Shown in pieces: positions 15,702 through 24,293 of a stretch of 64,000 nucleotides of DNA. The stretch's first letter is position 1; each line of letters begins with the position of its first letter. The stretch is taken from assembly GCA_023151185.1 (NCBI GenBank), contig JAKLJL010000001.1, positions 310,001 to 374,000 of the forward strand. The letters run 5' to 3'. The position numbers were made by a program, and so were the translations under genes. The notes beneath the pieces are model-generated. The model did no database searches. It saw only the letters and a program-made list of their open reading frames with translations, and had not been told where the DNA came from. Source of the stretch: Bacteroidota bacterium (GTDB taxonomy: Bacteria; Bacteroidota; JABWAT01).

Positions 15702-17858
15702 ATGATCCGAAAAACTTTTTTGCTGGCCAGCGGATTTCTGCTGGCCGGTTTTGTATTTATACTCTGGTTTTTTTCCCGTCTGACATCCGGTGCAGTAACT
15801 GATTGGTCAGGTGAAAAACTCGTTTTCGGATTGACCGGTCAAACTGAAGTATTGAGGGATTCTTCAGGATTTGCAACCATTTCTGCACAAACCTCGCCGG
15901 ATTTTGCCTTTTCACTCGGATATATCCATGCACAGGACCGGTTATGGCAACTGTTTTGGCTGCGTGAAGAAATGCAGGGAAAAACGGCGGCCTATATTGG
16001 GAAATCCGGACTTGGGTGGGATTTGCTTGCCAGAATCCTTGGGTTCGGGCAAAGGGCAGAAAAACTGGTAGATCAGCTTCCTGAATCAGAAAAAATTTAC
16101 CTTCAGGCCTACTGTAAAGGGGTAAATGAGTTTATCCGGCTAAATCCGGATCACCTGCCTCCCGAATTTTCCATACTGAACTGTGATCCCGGTGTTTGGA
16201 AACCTGAGCACTCGGTTGGTATTCTTCTGTTACTGAAATGGCGGTTTTTGGTTCCGCAGGTGAAAACTGAATTGCTGAATATTGTTCTCAGCCAGCCGGG
16301 ATATTCTGCATTCAAAGAAATTCTTCTACCCGGTCTTCCAAACACAGAACGGGTATCGGATGGAATCAACCTGGTTCCGGCCGGCGGAAATTACTCACTC
16401 CCAGATTGGTTGAAGACTGAAAACGGATGGTCTGTGTCACTTTCTGCCTTCGGGAATGGTCTGACCGGAAACAATTCCCCCGTTTTACGGTTAAGCTTTA
16501 AAGACAAAAATCACCTGCCGGCCGGATTTTATCCGGTTTTTCGCAGCGGAACCACTTCCGGCTTGTTTCTTGGATTTCCCGGGACTCCCTGGTTTTTCGC
16601 CGGGATATCAGACAAAGAAGTCTGGTTTCTGGACGGATTCCGGGACACCCTTTCTGCCGGCATCGTGCAGGTTCACAGAAAAGCACTCAGAAACCCGGTC
16701 ACGGTCGAGGTGAAAGATGGATCTCCGGCTGATTTCCTGATCCCGGATATATCATCCGTCATTCTCCTTCCTTCAGAACTTTCCGGGTTTTCAAACGATT
16801 CCGTTCAGTTTTATATCCGGGGAATTGATTTCAATCTTTCCGGCCAGGTTGGCCGTCTTTTAGCTGAATTCCCTGAAACCAAAACCAGTCAGGATTCTGC
16901 CACAGTTAAGATTACCCGTTTCTCCTGCGAAAGTGAGTTTCTGAAGACATGGAGCAATAAAGTAATCTTTGAAAAGGATACTCTGTCAATTCCTGACCTT
17001 GAACAAAGAGCCGGTTCGGTTCAGTCAAATCTAACTCTTTTCAGTTTAATCTATAACTTCCGGAATAACGGAAAATTGTCGGCTGCAGATTTCCATCCGC
17101 TTGAAGAATTGATTTCCGGGTCTGTTTGGCTAAAGGGGAAAAAAGCAGTGATGTCAATTCTTGACGCGGATACAACCCAAACCATCAGAAATAACAGGGT
17201 CTACCTGAAGGCCTGGGAGGGTGAAATATCCGGACAAAGTATCGGGAATTCCGTTTTTTCGGTATTCCGGTATAAGCTGGCTGAAAACTGGCTGGTACCG
17301 GATCTCGGTACCGGATTGTTTGAATTGTGGTATTCCAACAGGGAAACTTCAGATTCAGTTCTTTCCCGGATTTTGCTTGCAGCCGTTAAAAATCCTGATT
17401 ATAACTTACCGGTCACCAGAGTTCCGGTAAAATTACTGATCAGCCATGCATTTGAGGATGCAATCGGGTACCTTCAGGATAATCTGGGAGCCAGCAGTTT
17501 TAACTGGCGGTGGGAAAATGTCAACCAGGTTAGGTTTTTACATCCTTTGGAAACTTCCGGGGTTCAGAACGGGATTGCCGGATTTTATTTTTCTGCCAAA
17601 AGGGACGCTTTTAACTCTTTTAATCATCCAATCCTGTCAGATGTCCGCCAAAAAACAGGCAATACCGAGATTACCGTTTTTACCTGGCTTCCAAATGAAG
17701 AAAATAGACTCAGCTTCGAAACGCCCTCGGGAATTTATGGTATTCCGGGAACAGGATTGGAATCTTATTTCCTTGAAAACTGGAAAAAGTCCAACCCGGT
17801 TCATCTCCTTCCGGCGGTCACCAGTACCGCAGCTTTTAAACTGATACTCCACCCATGA
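15702..17858 (+). CDS. Penicillin-acylase-family protein lacking the nucleophilic serine
   Basis: A 718-residue protein with an N-terminal membrane anchor or signal (residues 5-27) and the fold of penicillin acylases. 'RDSSGFATISAQTSPDFAFSLGYIHAQDRLWQLFWLREEMQGK' is the family's alpha-chain opening. Active members cut themselves before a Ser in 'SNNW' or 'SNMW', and that Ser is the catalytic nucleophile. Here the corresponding stretch is 'TENGW' (239-243), placing Glu240 at the nucleophile position. The following 'PVLRLSFKDKNHLPAGFYPV' and 'GLFLGFPGTPWFFAGI' still align. Self-processing and acylase activity are therefore doubtful, and a binding role is possible. The stop overlaps the next start. 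Confidence 0.72.
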   Translation: MIRKTFLLASGFLLAGFVFILWFFSRLTSGAVTDWSGEKLVFGLTGQTEVLRDSSGFATISAQTSPDFAFSLGYIHAQDRLWQLFWLREEMQGKTAAYIGKSGLGWDLLARILGFGQRAEKLVDQLPESEKIYLQAYCKGVNEFIRLNPDHLPPEFSILNCDPGVWKPEHSVGILLLLKWRFLVPQVKTELLNIVLSQPGYSAFKEILLPGLPNTERVSDGINLVPAGGNYSLPDWLKTENGWSVSLSAFGNGLTGNNSPVLRLSFKDKNHLPAGFYPVFRSGTTSGLFLGFPGTPWFFAGISDKEVWFLDGFRDTLSAGIVQVHRKALRNPVTVEVKDGSPADFLIPDISSVILLPSELSGFSNDSVQFYIRGIDFNLSGQVGRLLAEFPETKTSQDSATVKITRFSCESEFLKTWSNKVIFEKDTLSIPDLEQRAGSVQSNLTLFSLIYNFRNNGKLSAADFHPLEELISGSVWLKGKKAVMSILDADTTQTIRNNRVYLKAWEGEISGQSIGNSVFSVFRYKLAENWLVPDLGTGLFELWYSNRETSDSVLSRILLAAVKNPDYNLPVTRVPVKLLISHAFEDAIGYLQDNLGASSFNWRWENVNQVRFLHPLETSGVQNGIAGFYFSAKRDAFNSFNHPILSDVRQKTGNTEITVFTWLPNEENRLSFETPSGIYGIPGTGLESYFLENWKKSNPVHLLPAVTSTAAFKLILHP

Positions 17859-18697
17859 GTTTGGTTGCAGTTCTTGATATTGGAAAAAGTAAGACATCAG
17901 CCGGTATTTTTACCTCATCAGGGGAATTGATTTTTCAGTCCGGATTTACGGGCAGGGATCTTCTGCTTGAAAAAAGGACTGAACTGAGTGAGTTTTTTTC
18001 CCGGTTTCCGGTTTCTTCCCTGATTGCAGGTGTTGCGGGCATTTCCAGATTAACAGACTCCTGGCGAAACGAGTTCAGGTTGTTTTGTGAAAAAGAAACG
18101 ATCCGGGATGTGGTTCTGGTTTCTGATGCTGATTTTTTTTCTTCTTCGCTGCCCCCGGGTTCTGCAGGAATCAGCATTGGAACTGGTTCAGTAACGGTGT
18201 TAACAGGATTGGATGGTTCAAAAAACCTGCTTGGCGGCTGGGGATATTTATTTGGGGATGAACTGTCGGGATTTTGGTGGTTTGCCCAGTTTTTCAGAAA
18301 ATCGTTGAAATTAGTAGAACAAGATAAACCAGACGATCCGGTTGTTTTGTTTTTTTCCAGGGAATTCAATTGTAAGCCTGACCGCCGGAGTTTTTTGAAG
18401 GCCGGGTATTCCTTGCCGGTTGAAGAGTTGGCGGCTATCGGATCGGCGGCACTTTCCGAATTTGGGTTTTCCTGTTTTCCTGACCCGGATATTAAGAAAG
18501 CAATTTTATCTCTGCTACCGCCTGATTTAACTTTGTATCACGCTTTATACCTGCAGGGCGGGCTGATTTTATCAAATGACAGGCTTAAAGCCGAACTGAT
18601 TTCAGTCGCAAAAAATATAAATCCTGAACTTGCAGTTCGGGAAATTCAATCGCTTTTACCCGGAGGGTTCTCTTGCTGGAAAGAAAAACAGTCCTGA
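17855..18697 (+). CDS. BadF/BcrA-type ATPase, probable N-acetylhexosamine kinase
   Basis: A 280-residue protein of the ASKHA fold, in the family that includes N-acetylglucosamine kinases and the BadF/BcrD ATPases. Phosphate 1 is 'AVLDIGKSKTSAGIF', phosphate 2 is 'ISIGTGSVTVL', followed by 'GGWGYLFGDELSGFW'; the adenosine-side motif is around 'LYLQGGLILSN'. The Cys residues that bind an iron-sulfur cluster in reductase activators are absent, so a sugar kinase is more likely. It is coupled to the gene before it by an ATGA and overlaps the NagZ-like fusion gene after it by 25 bases. It probably phosphorylates amino sugars released in peptidoglycan recycling, which is inference from context. Confidence 0.75.
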   Translation: MSLVAVLDIGKSKTSAGIFTSSGELIFQSGFTGRDLLLEKRTELSEFFSRFPVSSLIAGVAGISRLTDSWRNEFRLFCEKETIRDVVLVSDADFFSSSLPPGSAGISIGTGSVTVLTGLDGSKNLLGGWGYLFGDELSGFWWFAQFFRKSLKLVEQDKPDDPVVLFFSREFNCKPDRRSFLKAGYSLPVEELAAIGSAALSEFGFSCFPDPDIKKAILSLLPPDLTLYHALYLQGGLILSNDRLKAELISVAKNINPELAVREIQSLLPGGFSCWKEKQS

Positions 18698-21573
18698 TTC
18701 TTGCAGTTTTCCTGCTTGCCTCATGTTCAGCTTCAATTCAGCCGGCACCGCAGATTTCCGGAACACCCAATGAATCTGCAGACCAACCGGTTTCCGTTGA
18801 GATTCCGGTTACTCCGGACTCTGATCTGCATTGGGCAGATAGCATGCTCAGCCGGTTGACATTGCGCCAGAAAGTGGCCCAATTGATTTTCCCGAGAACG
18901 GGGGCCTACTATTTTGCGGAAGATTCCAAAAGTTACATGCGGATCAAAAAGCTGATTACGGATGACGAAATCGGTGGCCTGGTGGTTTTTCAGGGAGACG
19001 TCATGGAACAGGCCACCCTGCTGAATGAATGGCAGAAAGAAAGCCGCCTTCCGTTGTGGATCATGCAGGACACTGAAAACGGACTTGCCATGCGGACACG
19101 GAATGCCACGATTTTCCCGCATGTTATGGCACTTGGTGCTATAGACGACACGGCCCTGACCCGAAGGTATGCCCGGGTTGTCGCCCTTGAAAACCGCGCA
19201 GTTGGTATTCATCAGGCCCTTGCTCCGGTTGTCGATGTCAATAACAATCCGGAAAACCCGGTTATAAACGTAAGATCGTTCGGCCAGAATCCCCGTCTGG
19301 TTGCCAGACATGGCCTTGCATATACGATCGGAACTGAACAGGGAGGGCTGCTTCCGACATTGAAACATTTTCCCGGACACGGAGATACTGAAACTGATTC
19401 CCATGCCGAATTACCTGTTCTGAAAGTGACCTCCTCAAGGCTGGACTCACTTGAATTGGTGCCTTACCGGTATATTCTGGCTCAAAGAACACCGGCTGTC
19501 ATGATTGGTCATCTGGCATTGCCTCAGATTACAGGGAACTATACGCCGGCAACTCTTTCCGGTTCTGTTGTAGAAGACCTGCTAAAAGTGCAAATGGGTT
19601 TTAAAGGGCTGGTTGTTACTGATGCAATGGATATGGGTGCCGTTGTAAAAAATTATGGAAATGTAAGGGCAGCAATTGCCGCTCTGAAAGCCGGAAATCA
19701 CTGCCTGATTCTCCCGGTTGGTGAAGAACAGGTCATTGATGGAATAGTGCAGGCTGTGTCAGCCGGTGAACTTGCACCCTCACTGATTGATTCTGCCTGC
19801 ATGAAAATTTTGAAGTTAAAAGAAAAAACAGGGCTGAACCGAAACCGGTTGACTGAAATAGCTGCTGTCCGTAAAACTGTTTCACGGGGTGAACACCTTT
19901 CGCTTGCCGAAGAAGTCGCCAACAGGTCGGTAACCCTGATAAAAAACACCCATAACTGGATTCCATTCAACAAAAATACTCCCAGCCGGATCCTGACAGT
20001 TGTTCTTTCTGAAGGAAAAGACCCGGAAACAGGCGGGGTTTTTGTAAGAGAACTCCGGCGGGAAACCGGTAAAAAAATTGAGTTTTTGCTTTTGGATAAA
20101 CGGTCCAACAGTCTTGATTTCGAAATCGCTGCAAAACGCCTCGATGCCTATCAAAACATACTGATCGTTAGCTTTCTGAATACGTTGAGTTCGGGAGGAA
20201 AAACGACTCTACCTCAGGATTTTACCGGCTGGCTTCAGAAAAATGCGAAAAAACTCGAAGGGAAACGGGTTGCAGGTATTGCTTTTGGTACACCGTATTC
20301 GCTTAATTCGTTCCCTCCTTTTGATGCCCTGATTGCAACTTATTCCGTTTCGGATAATTCCCAAAAGGCAGTTGCCGATGCTCTTGCCGGGCAGATTCCG
20401 TTTTTAGGTAAATTGCCGGTTTCGCTTCTGGAGTTTCCCGCCGGAACCGGGATTGTACCTGTCCGGTTAACCAGGACACCCGATTCGGCAGCCTGCGAAA
20501 TTAAAAATCCAGGGTTTTTCAAACTGGAGAATTTCGCCGAGGAATCCATTCTGGAAGGTGTTGCACCCGGAATGGCAGTGAGTGTTGTTACGGATAAAGG
20601 TGTGATTTATCAAAATACCTTCGGGTTTTTGACCTACGAACCTGGTGCCCCTGCGGTTCAATGTTCAACCCTTTTCGATCTGGCATCCGTTACAAAGGTT
20701 CTTGCAACTACGCTGAGCTGCATGAAACTATATGATCAGGGTAAATTCGATATCCGGGCACCTTTGACCGATTATTACCCTGAAATCACAGATCCGGAGA
20801 AGAAGAAAATTACGCTTTGGCACCTCCTCACCCATACCAGCGGGTTTGAATCCTGGCGGCCGTTTCATTTGCTGGGCGAGCCTGGAAAAAACGAAATATA
20901 TTCGACTATTCTAAATGCAAAACTGGCTTACGCACCAGGAGATTCATCGATTTACAGTGACTGGAATTTTATTCTGCTGGCCGGGATTATTGAAAAAATC
21001 ACAGGGAAACCGCTCGATCAATTTTCGGCAGAGGAAATTTACCAGCCCCTTGGTTTAAAGAACACCCTGTTTAATCCGGTTGGATATGATCCTTCCCGGA
21101 TTGCCCCAACAGAACTGGATACGATTTGGCGGAAGCGGCTTGTCAGGGGAACTGTCCATGATGAAACTGCTCAATTGCTGGGTGGAGTTTCCGGTCATGC
21201 CGGTTTGTTTTCAACAATCAGTGACCTTTCTGTACTAACCGGTATGCTGATCAGGAAAGGGGAATGGCAGGGAATCAGGATTATTTCAGAAGAAACAGTT
21301 CATAAATTTACAGTTTTGGAAAGCCGGAAAGGGCTCAGAGCCCTTGGTTGGGATATCAAATCACCCAAAGGATACACCAGTGCCGGGACCAAATTGGGTC
21401 CAGCTACCTATGGACATCTGGGCTTTACCGGAACCAGTATCTGGATCGACCCTGATCTGAAACTTGGAATTGTGGTTTTGACAAACAGGGTGTACCCGAC
21501 GCGTGCGAATAAAAAAATATCAGCCTTTCGTCCCAAAATTTATGATTTGGCAGCCGAGGCAGCTCTTAAATAG
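18673..21573 (+). CDS. Lipoprotein fusion of GH3 beta-N-acetylglucosaminidase and class C beta-lactamase-like domain
   Basis: A 966-residue two-enzyme lipoprotein. The TTG start at 18673 is preceded by GGAGG at 18662 and gives a signal peptide with lipobox 'LLASC'. The GH3 part is NagZ-like: 'KHFPGHGDTETDSH' holds the Asp242/His244 dyad and 'VVTDAMDMG' the nucleophile Asp317. A GH3 C-terminal domain follows. Residues about 600-966 are a serine hydrolase of the class C beta-lactamase/PBP4 type, with Ser672-Val-Thr-Lys675, a Tyr-Ser-Asp motif ('YSDWN') and a late 'HLGFTGTS' in place of KTG. Such fusions are known in Bacteroidota. Both parts probably act on peptidoglycan fragments outside the cytoplasm. 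Confidence 0.9.
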   Translation: MLERKTVLILAVFLLASCSASIQPAPQISGTPNESADQPVSVEIPVTPDSDLHWADSMLSRLTLRQKVAQLIFPRTGAYYFAEDSKSYMRIKKLITDDEIGGLVVFQGDVMEQATLLNEWQKESRLPLWIMQDTENGLAMRTRNATIFPHVMALGAIDDTALTRRYARVVALENRAVGIHQALAPVVDVNNNPENPVINVRSFGQNPRLVARHGLAYTIGTEQGGLLPTLKHFPGHGDTETDSHAELPVLKVTSSRLDSLELVPYRYILAQRTPAVMIGHLALPQITGNYTPATLSGSVVEDLLKVQMGFKGLVVTDAMDMGAVVKNYGNVRAAIAALKAGNHCLILPVGEEQVIDGIVQAVSAGELAPSLIDSACMKILKLKEKTGLNRNRLTEIAAVRKTVSRGEHLSLAEEVANRSVTLIKNTHNWIPFNKNTPSRILTVVLSEGKDPETGGVFVRELRRETGKKIEFLLLDKRSNSLDFEIAAKRLDAYQNILIVSFLNTLSSGGKTTLPQDFTGWLQKNAKKLEGKRVAGIAFGTPYSLNSFPPFDALIATYSVSDNSQKAVADALAGQIPFLGKLPVSLLEFPAGTGIVPVRLTRTPDSAACEIKNPGFFKLENFAEESILEGVAPGMAVSVVTDKGVIYQNTFGFLTYEPGAPAVQCSTLFDLASVTKVLATTLSCMKLYDQGKFDIRAPLTDYYPEITDPEKKKITLWHLLTHTSGFESWRPFHLLGEPGKNEIYSTILNAKLAYAPGDSSIYSDWNFILLAGIIEKITGKPLDQFSAEEIYQPLGLKNTLFNPVGYDPSRIAPTELDTIWRKRLVRGTVHDETAQLLGGVSGHAGLFSTISDLSVLTGMLIRKGEWQGIRIISEETVHKFTVLESRKGLRALGWDIKSPKGYTSAGTKLGPATYGHLGFTGTSIWIDPDLKLGIVVLTNRVYPTRANKKISAFRPKIYDLAAEAALK

Positions 21574-21614
21574 GGACACTGCCAATGGATTCTCTTTTTG
21601 AAGATAAAAAATAA

Positions 21615-21643
21615 TTGATTTTCATTTTTCGTGCATTTATATT
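21615..21643 (+). promoter_or_regulatory. Sigma70-type promoter upstream of the 79-codon gene
   Basis: TTGATT (21615-21620) and TATATT (21638-21643) lie 17 bases apart. An unattached AGGAGG at 21662-21667 falls in the predicted leader about 55 bases before the start codon, with no gene immediately after it. Confidence 0.5.
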
Positions 21644-21717
21644 CGGGTAAATTCAAGTCAAAGGAGGATTATCGGGATCTGTTGATATCGAGCTATTAAA
21701 CCGAAAGGAAACGAACC

Positions 21718-21957
21718 ATGAACAACCCGGTTGCCGATATCCTGCCAGATGACCTGTTTCTCAAGCTGAGAACTCTTGGTCTGATCAATGAAAAAGGCAT
21801 CAGAGATCTCGAAATCAAAAAACGGTTCCGTGAACTGAGAACCCAAATGGCTGCATCAGAAGTCATTGAAAGTTTGCGGAATGAGTACCCCTACCTCCAG
21901 TACGATACGATCCGTAAAATCGTGTATCAAACAAGACCCCGCTCATCTAAATTTTAA
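21718..21957 (+). CDS. Small conserved-looking protein of unknown function
   Basis: A 79-residue, charged, helical protein without signal or membrane segment. The core 'ASEVIESLRNEYPYLQYDTIRKIVYQ' has the shape of a small helix-turn-helix or a sensor of a partner helix, and the chain ends in a basic 'TRPRSSKF'. It has AAAGGA upstream of its ATG. Codon use is like that of its neighbours. It stands 58 bases ahead of ffh but has its own promoter, and ffh appears to have one too, so shared function should not be assumed. DNA or RNA binding is a guess. Confidence 0.6.
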   Translation: MNNPVADILPDDLFLKLRTLGLINEKGIRDLEIKKRFRELRTQMAASEVIESLRNEYPYLQYDTIRKIVYQTRPRSSKF

Positions 21958-21989
21958 TTTGCGCTTGGCGGATTTCTTATCTATTTTTG
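21958..21989 (+). promoter_or_regulatory. Bacteroidota-type promoter of ffh
   Basis: TTTG (21958-21961) and TATTTTTG (21982-21989) are separated by 20 bases, matching the TTTG/TAnnTTTG promoter recognised by the Bacteroidota housekeeping sigma factor. It lies 27 bases before the ffh start. Confidence 0.5.
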
Positions 21990-22015
21990 CAGTTCTCTGA
22001 AAAAACTGCGAAACC

Positions 22016-23350
22016 ATGTTTGAAGATTTATCCGCCAAGTTTGATTCTGTCTTCAGGAAAATCCGGGGTGAAAACCGGATCACAGAATTAAACATTGCGG
22101 ATTCCATGCGGGATATCCGGCGGGCTTTGCTCGAAGCGGATGTCAATATTCAGGTCGCCAGGGAGTTTACTGAAAAGGTCAGGGAAAAAGCCCTGGGTGC
22201 TGATGTACTCAAATCCGTCAGCCCCGGCCAGCAAATTGTCAAGCATGTATACGATGAATTGGTCACCCTGCTTGGCGGGAGCCACACAGGAATCCGGTTC
22301 AGTCAGAAGCTTCCTTCGGTTATTCTTGTCTGCGGGCTTCAGGGCTCCGGAAAAACCACCTTTTGCGGTAAACTAGCTAATCAGCTTAAAAAACAGGGAA
22401 AAGTGCCGGCAATTGTTGCGGCTGATATCTATCGCCCTGCTGCAATTGATCAGCTCAAAAAGCTGGGAAGTCAGATTTCAGTACCTGTTTTGTCGTACGG
22501 CATCCAGGATGCGGTAGAAGTAGCCCGCCGCGGGGTTGAAGAAAGCAGACTAGCCGGCCGAGGCGTTGTTATCATTGATACCGCCGGCCGTTTGCATGTA
22601 GATTCAGAGATGATGGATGAAGTCCGCCGGATAAAAGAAGCGGTCTCACCCGAAGAAATTTTGTTTGTTGTAGATGCCATGACCGGCCAGGATGCTGTCA
22701 ATACAGCAAAAGCATTCTGGGATACCGTCTCCTACACCGGGGTGGTCATGACGAAAATGGATGGCGATACCCGTGGGGGGGCCGCACTTTCTATTCGTCA
22801 GGTTGTGGGTCAGCCCATTAAATTCCTGTCTTACGGGGAAAAACTTGAAAGCCTTGATCCGTTTTATCCGGACCGGCTTGCACAAAGAATCCTCGGGATG
22901 GGGGATGTTGTTTCACTGGTCGAAAAGGCTCAGGAAGCAATCTCGGCTGAAGATGCCAGAAAATTGAATGAAAAAATCCGGAAAAATGACTTCAATCTGG
23001 AAGATTTCCTCGGTCAAATGAGGCAAATCAAAAAAATGGGGTCGATGTCCAGCATCCTCGGGATGCTGCCGGGCGTTGGAAAAGCTTTGAAAGATATGCC
23101 TGTCGATGATGGGGCAACAAAAAAAATCGAAGCGATTATCCTGTCGATGACAGTTAAAGAACGCCGGAATCCTGACATTCTGAACGGAAGCCGGCGACTC
23201 AGAATTGCCCGTGGAAGCGGAACAACCGTGGCTGAAGTGAACCGGCTGATGAAACAGTTCGGGGATATGAAAAAAATGATGAAAACCATGTCCAAAATGG
23301 GCAAGGGTGCAATGGCCAATCCGGCCATGATGAAAAGACTTTTACGATAA
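22016..23350 (+). CDS. ffh: Signal recognition particle protein
   Basis: The 444-residue SRP54 GTPase that, with SRP RNA, takes nascent membrane proteins to FtsY. The N-domain helical bundle is followed by the G-domain with 'CGLQGSGKTTFCGKLA' (G1), 'IIDTAGRL' (G3) and 'TKMDGDTRGGAALS' (G4). 'SYGEKLESLDPF' closes the G-domain. The methionine-rich M-domain ('FGDMKKMMKTMSKMGKGAMANPAMMKRLL') binds signal sequence and RNA. Length is normal. The ribosome-binding site is weak, as in many FCB genes. It precedes rpsP by 28 bases, a common arrangement. Confidence 0.97.
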   Translation: MFEDLSAKFDSVFRKIRGENRITELNIADSMRDIRRALLEADVNIQVAREFTEKVREKALGADVLKSVSPGQQIVKHVYDELVTLLGGSHTGIRFSQKLPSVILVCGLQGSGKTTFCGKLANQLKKQGKVPAIVAADIYRPAAIDQLKKLGSQISVPVLSYGIQDAVEVARRGVEESRLAGRGVVIIDTAGRLHVDSEMMDEVRRIKEAVSPEEILFVVDAMTGQDAVNTAKAFWDTVSYTGVVMTKMDGDTRGGAALSIRQVVGQPIKFLSYGEKLESLDPFYPDRLAQRILGMGDVVSLVEKAQEAISAEDARKLNEKIRKNDFNLEDFLGQMRQIKKMGSMSSILGMLPGVGKALKDMPVDDGATKKIEAIILSMTVKERRNPDILNGSRRLRIARGSGTTVAEVNRLMKQFGDMKKMMKTMSKMGKGAMANPAMMKRLLR

Positions 23351-23378
23351 TCAAGAACATTTACCAGGAGATACCACA

Positions 23379-23756
23379 TTGGCTGTTAAACTGAGACTGA
23401 AAAGAATGGGACGTAAAAAATTTCCCGTCTACAAGCTGGTTGCCGCTGATTCCCGTTCCAAACGTGATGGCCGTTTTATTGAATCGGTCGGAATGTACAG
23501 TCCGCTTGCCGGGGATCAGAATTTTACTTTCAACGAAGAACGGGTGATGTACTGGATGGGTGTTGGGGCCGAGCCAACCGATACCGTCAGAAACCTGCTC
23601 AGCAAATCCGGACTTCTGATGAAACACCTGTTGATTAAACGGGTTGGAGAAGAAGCTGCTGCTGAAAAAATGGCCAAATGGCATGAAGCAAAAAGTGCTC
23701 CTGCTCCGGCAAAGAAGACAGCAAAAAAAGCAGCAAAAACCGGAGATGAGGCTTAA
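23379..23756 (+). CDS. rpsP: 30S ribosomal protein S16
   Basis: A 125-residue ribosomal protein that helps fold the 5' domain of 16S rRNA. It opens 'AVKLRLKRMGRKKFPVYKLVAADSRSKRDGRFIESVG', the S16 signature. The start is a TTG at 23379 supported by CAGGAG upstream and by the conserved residues following immediately. A basic Ala/Lys-rich tail ('PAKKTAKKAAKTGDEA') extends beyond the usual 80-90 residues, as in several FCB bacteria. It begins the rpsP-rimM-trmD-rplS ribosome-maturation operon. Confidence 0.96.
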   Translation: MAVKLRLKRMGRKKFPVYKLVAADSRSKRDGRFIESVGMYSPLAGDQNFTFNEERVMYWMGVGAEPTDTVRNLLSKSGLLMKHLLIKRVGEEAAAEKMAKWHEAKSAPAPAKKTAKKAAKTGDEA

Positions 23757-23771
23757 TTTAAAGCCGGTTCA

Positions 23772-24293
23772 ATGGATCCGCTGATCAGGATCGGGAAGAT
23801 CTCAAAAACACATGGACTGGACGGATTTGTCCGGGTTGCGTTGAGTGAGGCTCTTTCTGAAAATCTGGTACCGGATGCAAAAGTGTTCATTGGCAAATCT
23901 GAAAACACATCCGATCTGTATCAGATCTCTGAAGCCAGACGGGTCCATGATGGAATTCTGGTCAGTTTTTCCGGCATCCGTGAAATAAACCAGGTTCGCC
24001 TTCTTACAGGACTTTCTGTTTACGTTACGGAACGGGATTTAAAGGAAACAGAGCCAGATAACTCTTTGGCTGCCTTAACCGGTTTTACGGTTTCGGAGTC
24101 ACGCCAAAAAAGGAAACTGGGTGAGATTGAATCGATTTGGGACTCTCCGGCTCACCCGATTCTGGTGGTCAGAACTCCAAAGGGAAGCGAACTTCTGATT
24201 CCTTTGGTTGAATCCTGGATTGTTTCTGTGTCAAGAAAAAAACGGGTTCTTGAATTGAATTTACCCGAAGGTTTGGCAGATGATCCGGTTTGA
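23772..24293 (+). CDS. rimM: Ribosome maturation factor RimM
   Basis: A 173-residue 30S assembly factor. The N-terminal RimM domain opens 'IRIGKISKTHGLDGFVRV' and contains 'VSFSGIREINQVRLLTG'. The C-terminal PRC-barrel-like domain has 'HPILVVRTPKGSELLIPLVESWIVSVSRKKRVL', which binds S19. It lies 15 bases after rpsP and overlaps trmD by 14 bases, so translation of the two is coupled. Confidence 0.94.
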   Translation: MDPLIRIGKISKTHGLDGFVRVALSEALSENLVPDAKVFIGKSENTSDLYQISEARRVHDGILVSFSGIREINQVRLLTGLSVYVTERDLKETEPDNSLAALTGFTVSESRQKRKLGEIESIWDSPAHPILVVRTPKGSELLIPLVESWIVSVSRKKRVLELNLPEGLADDPV

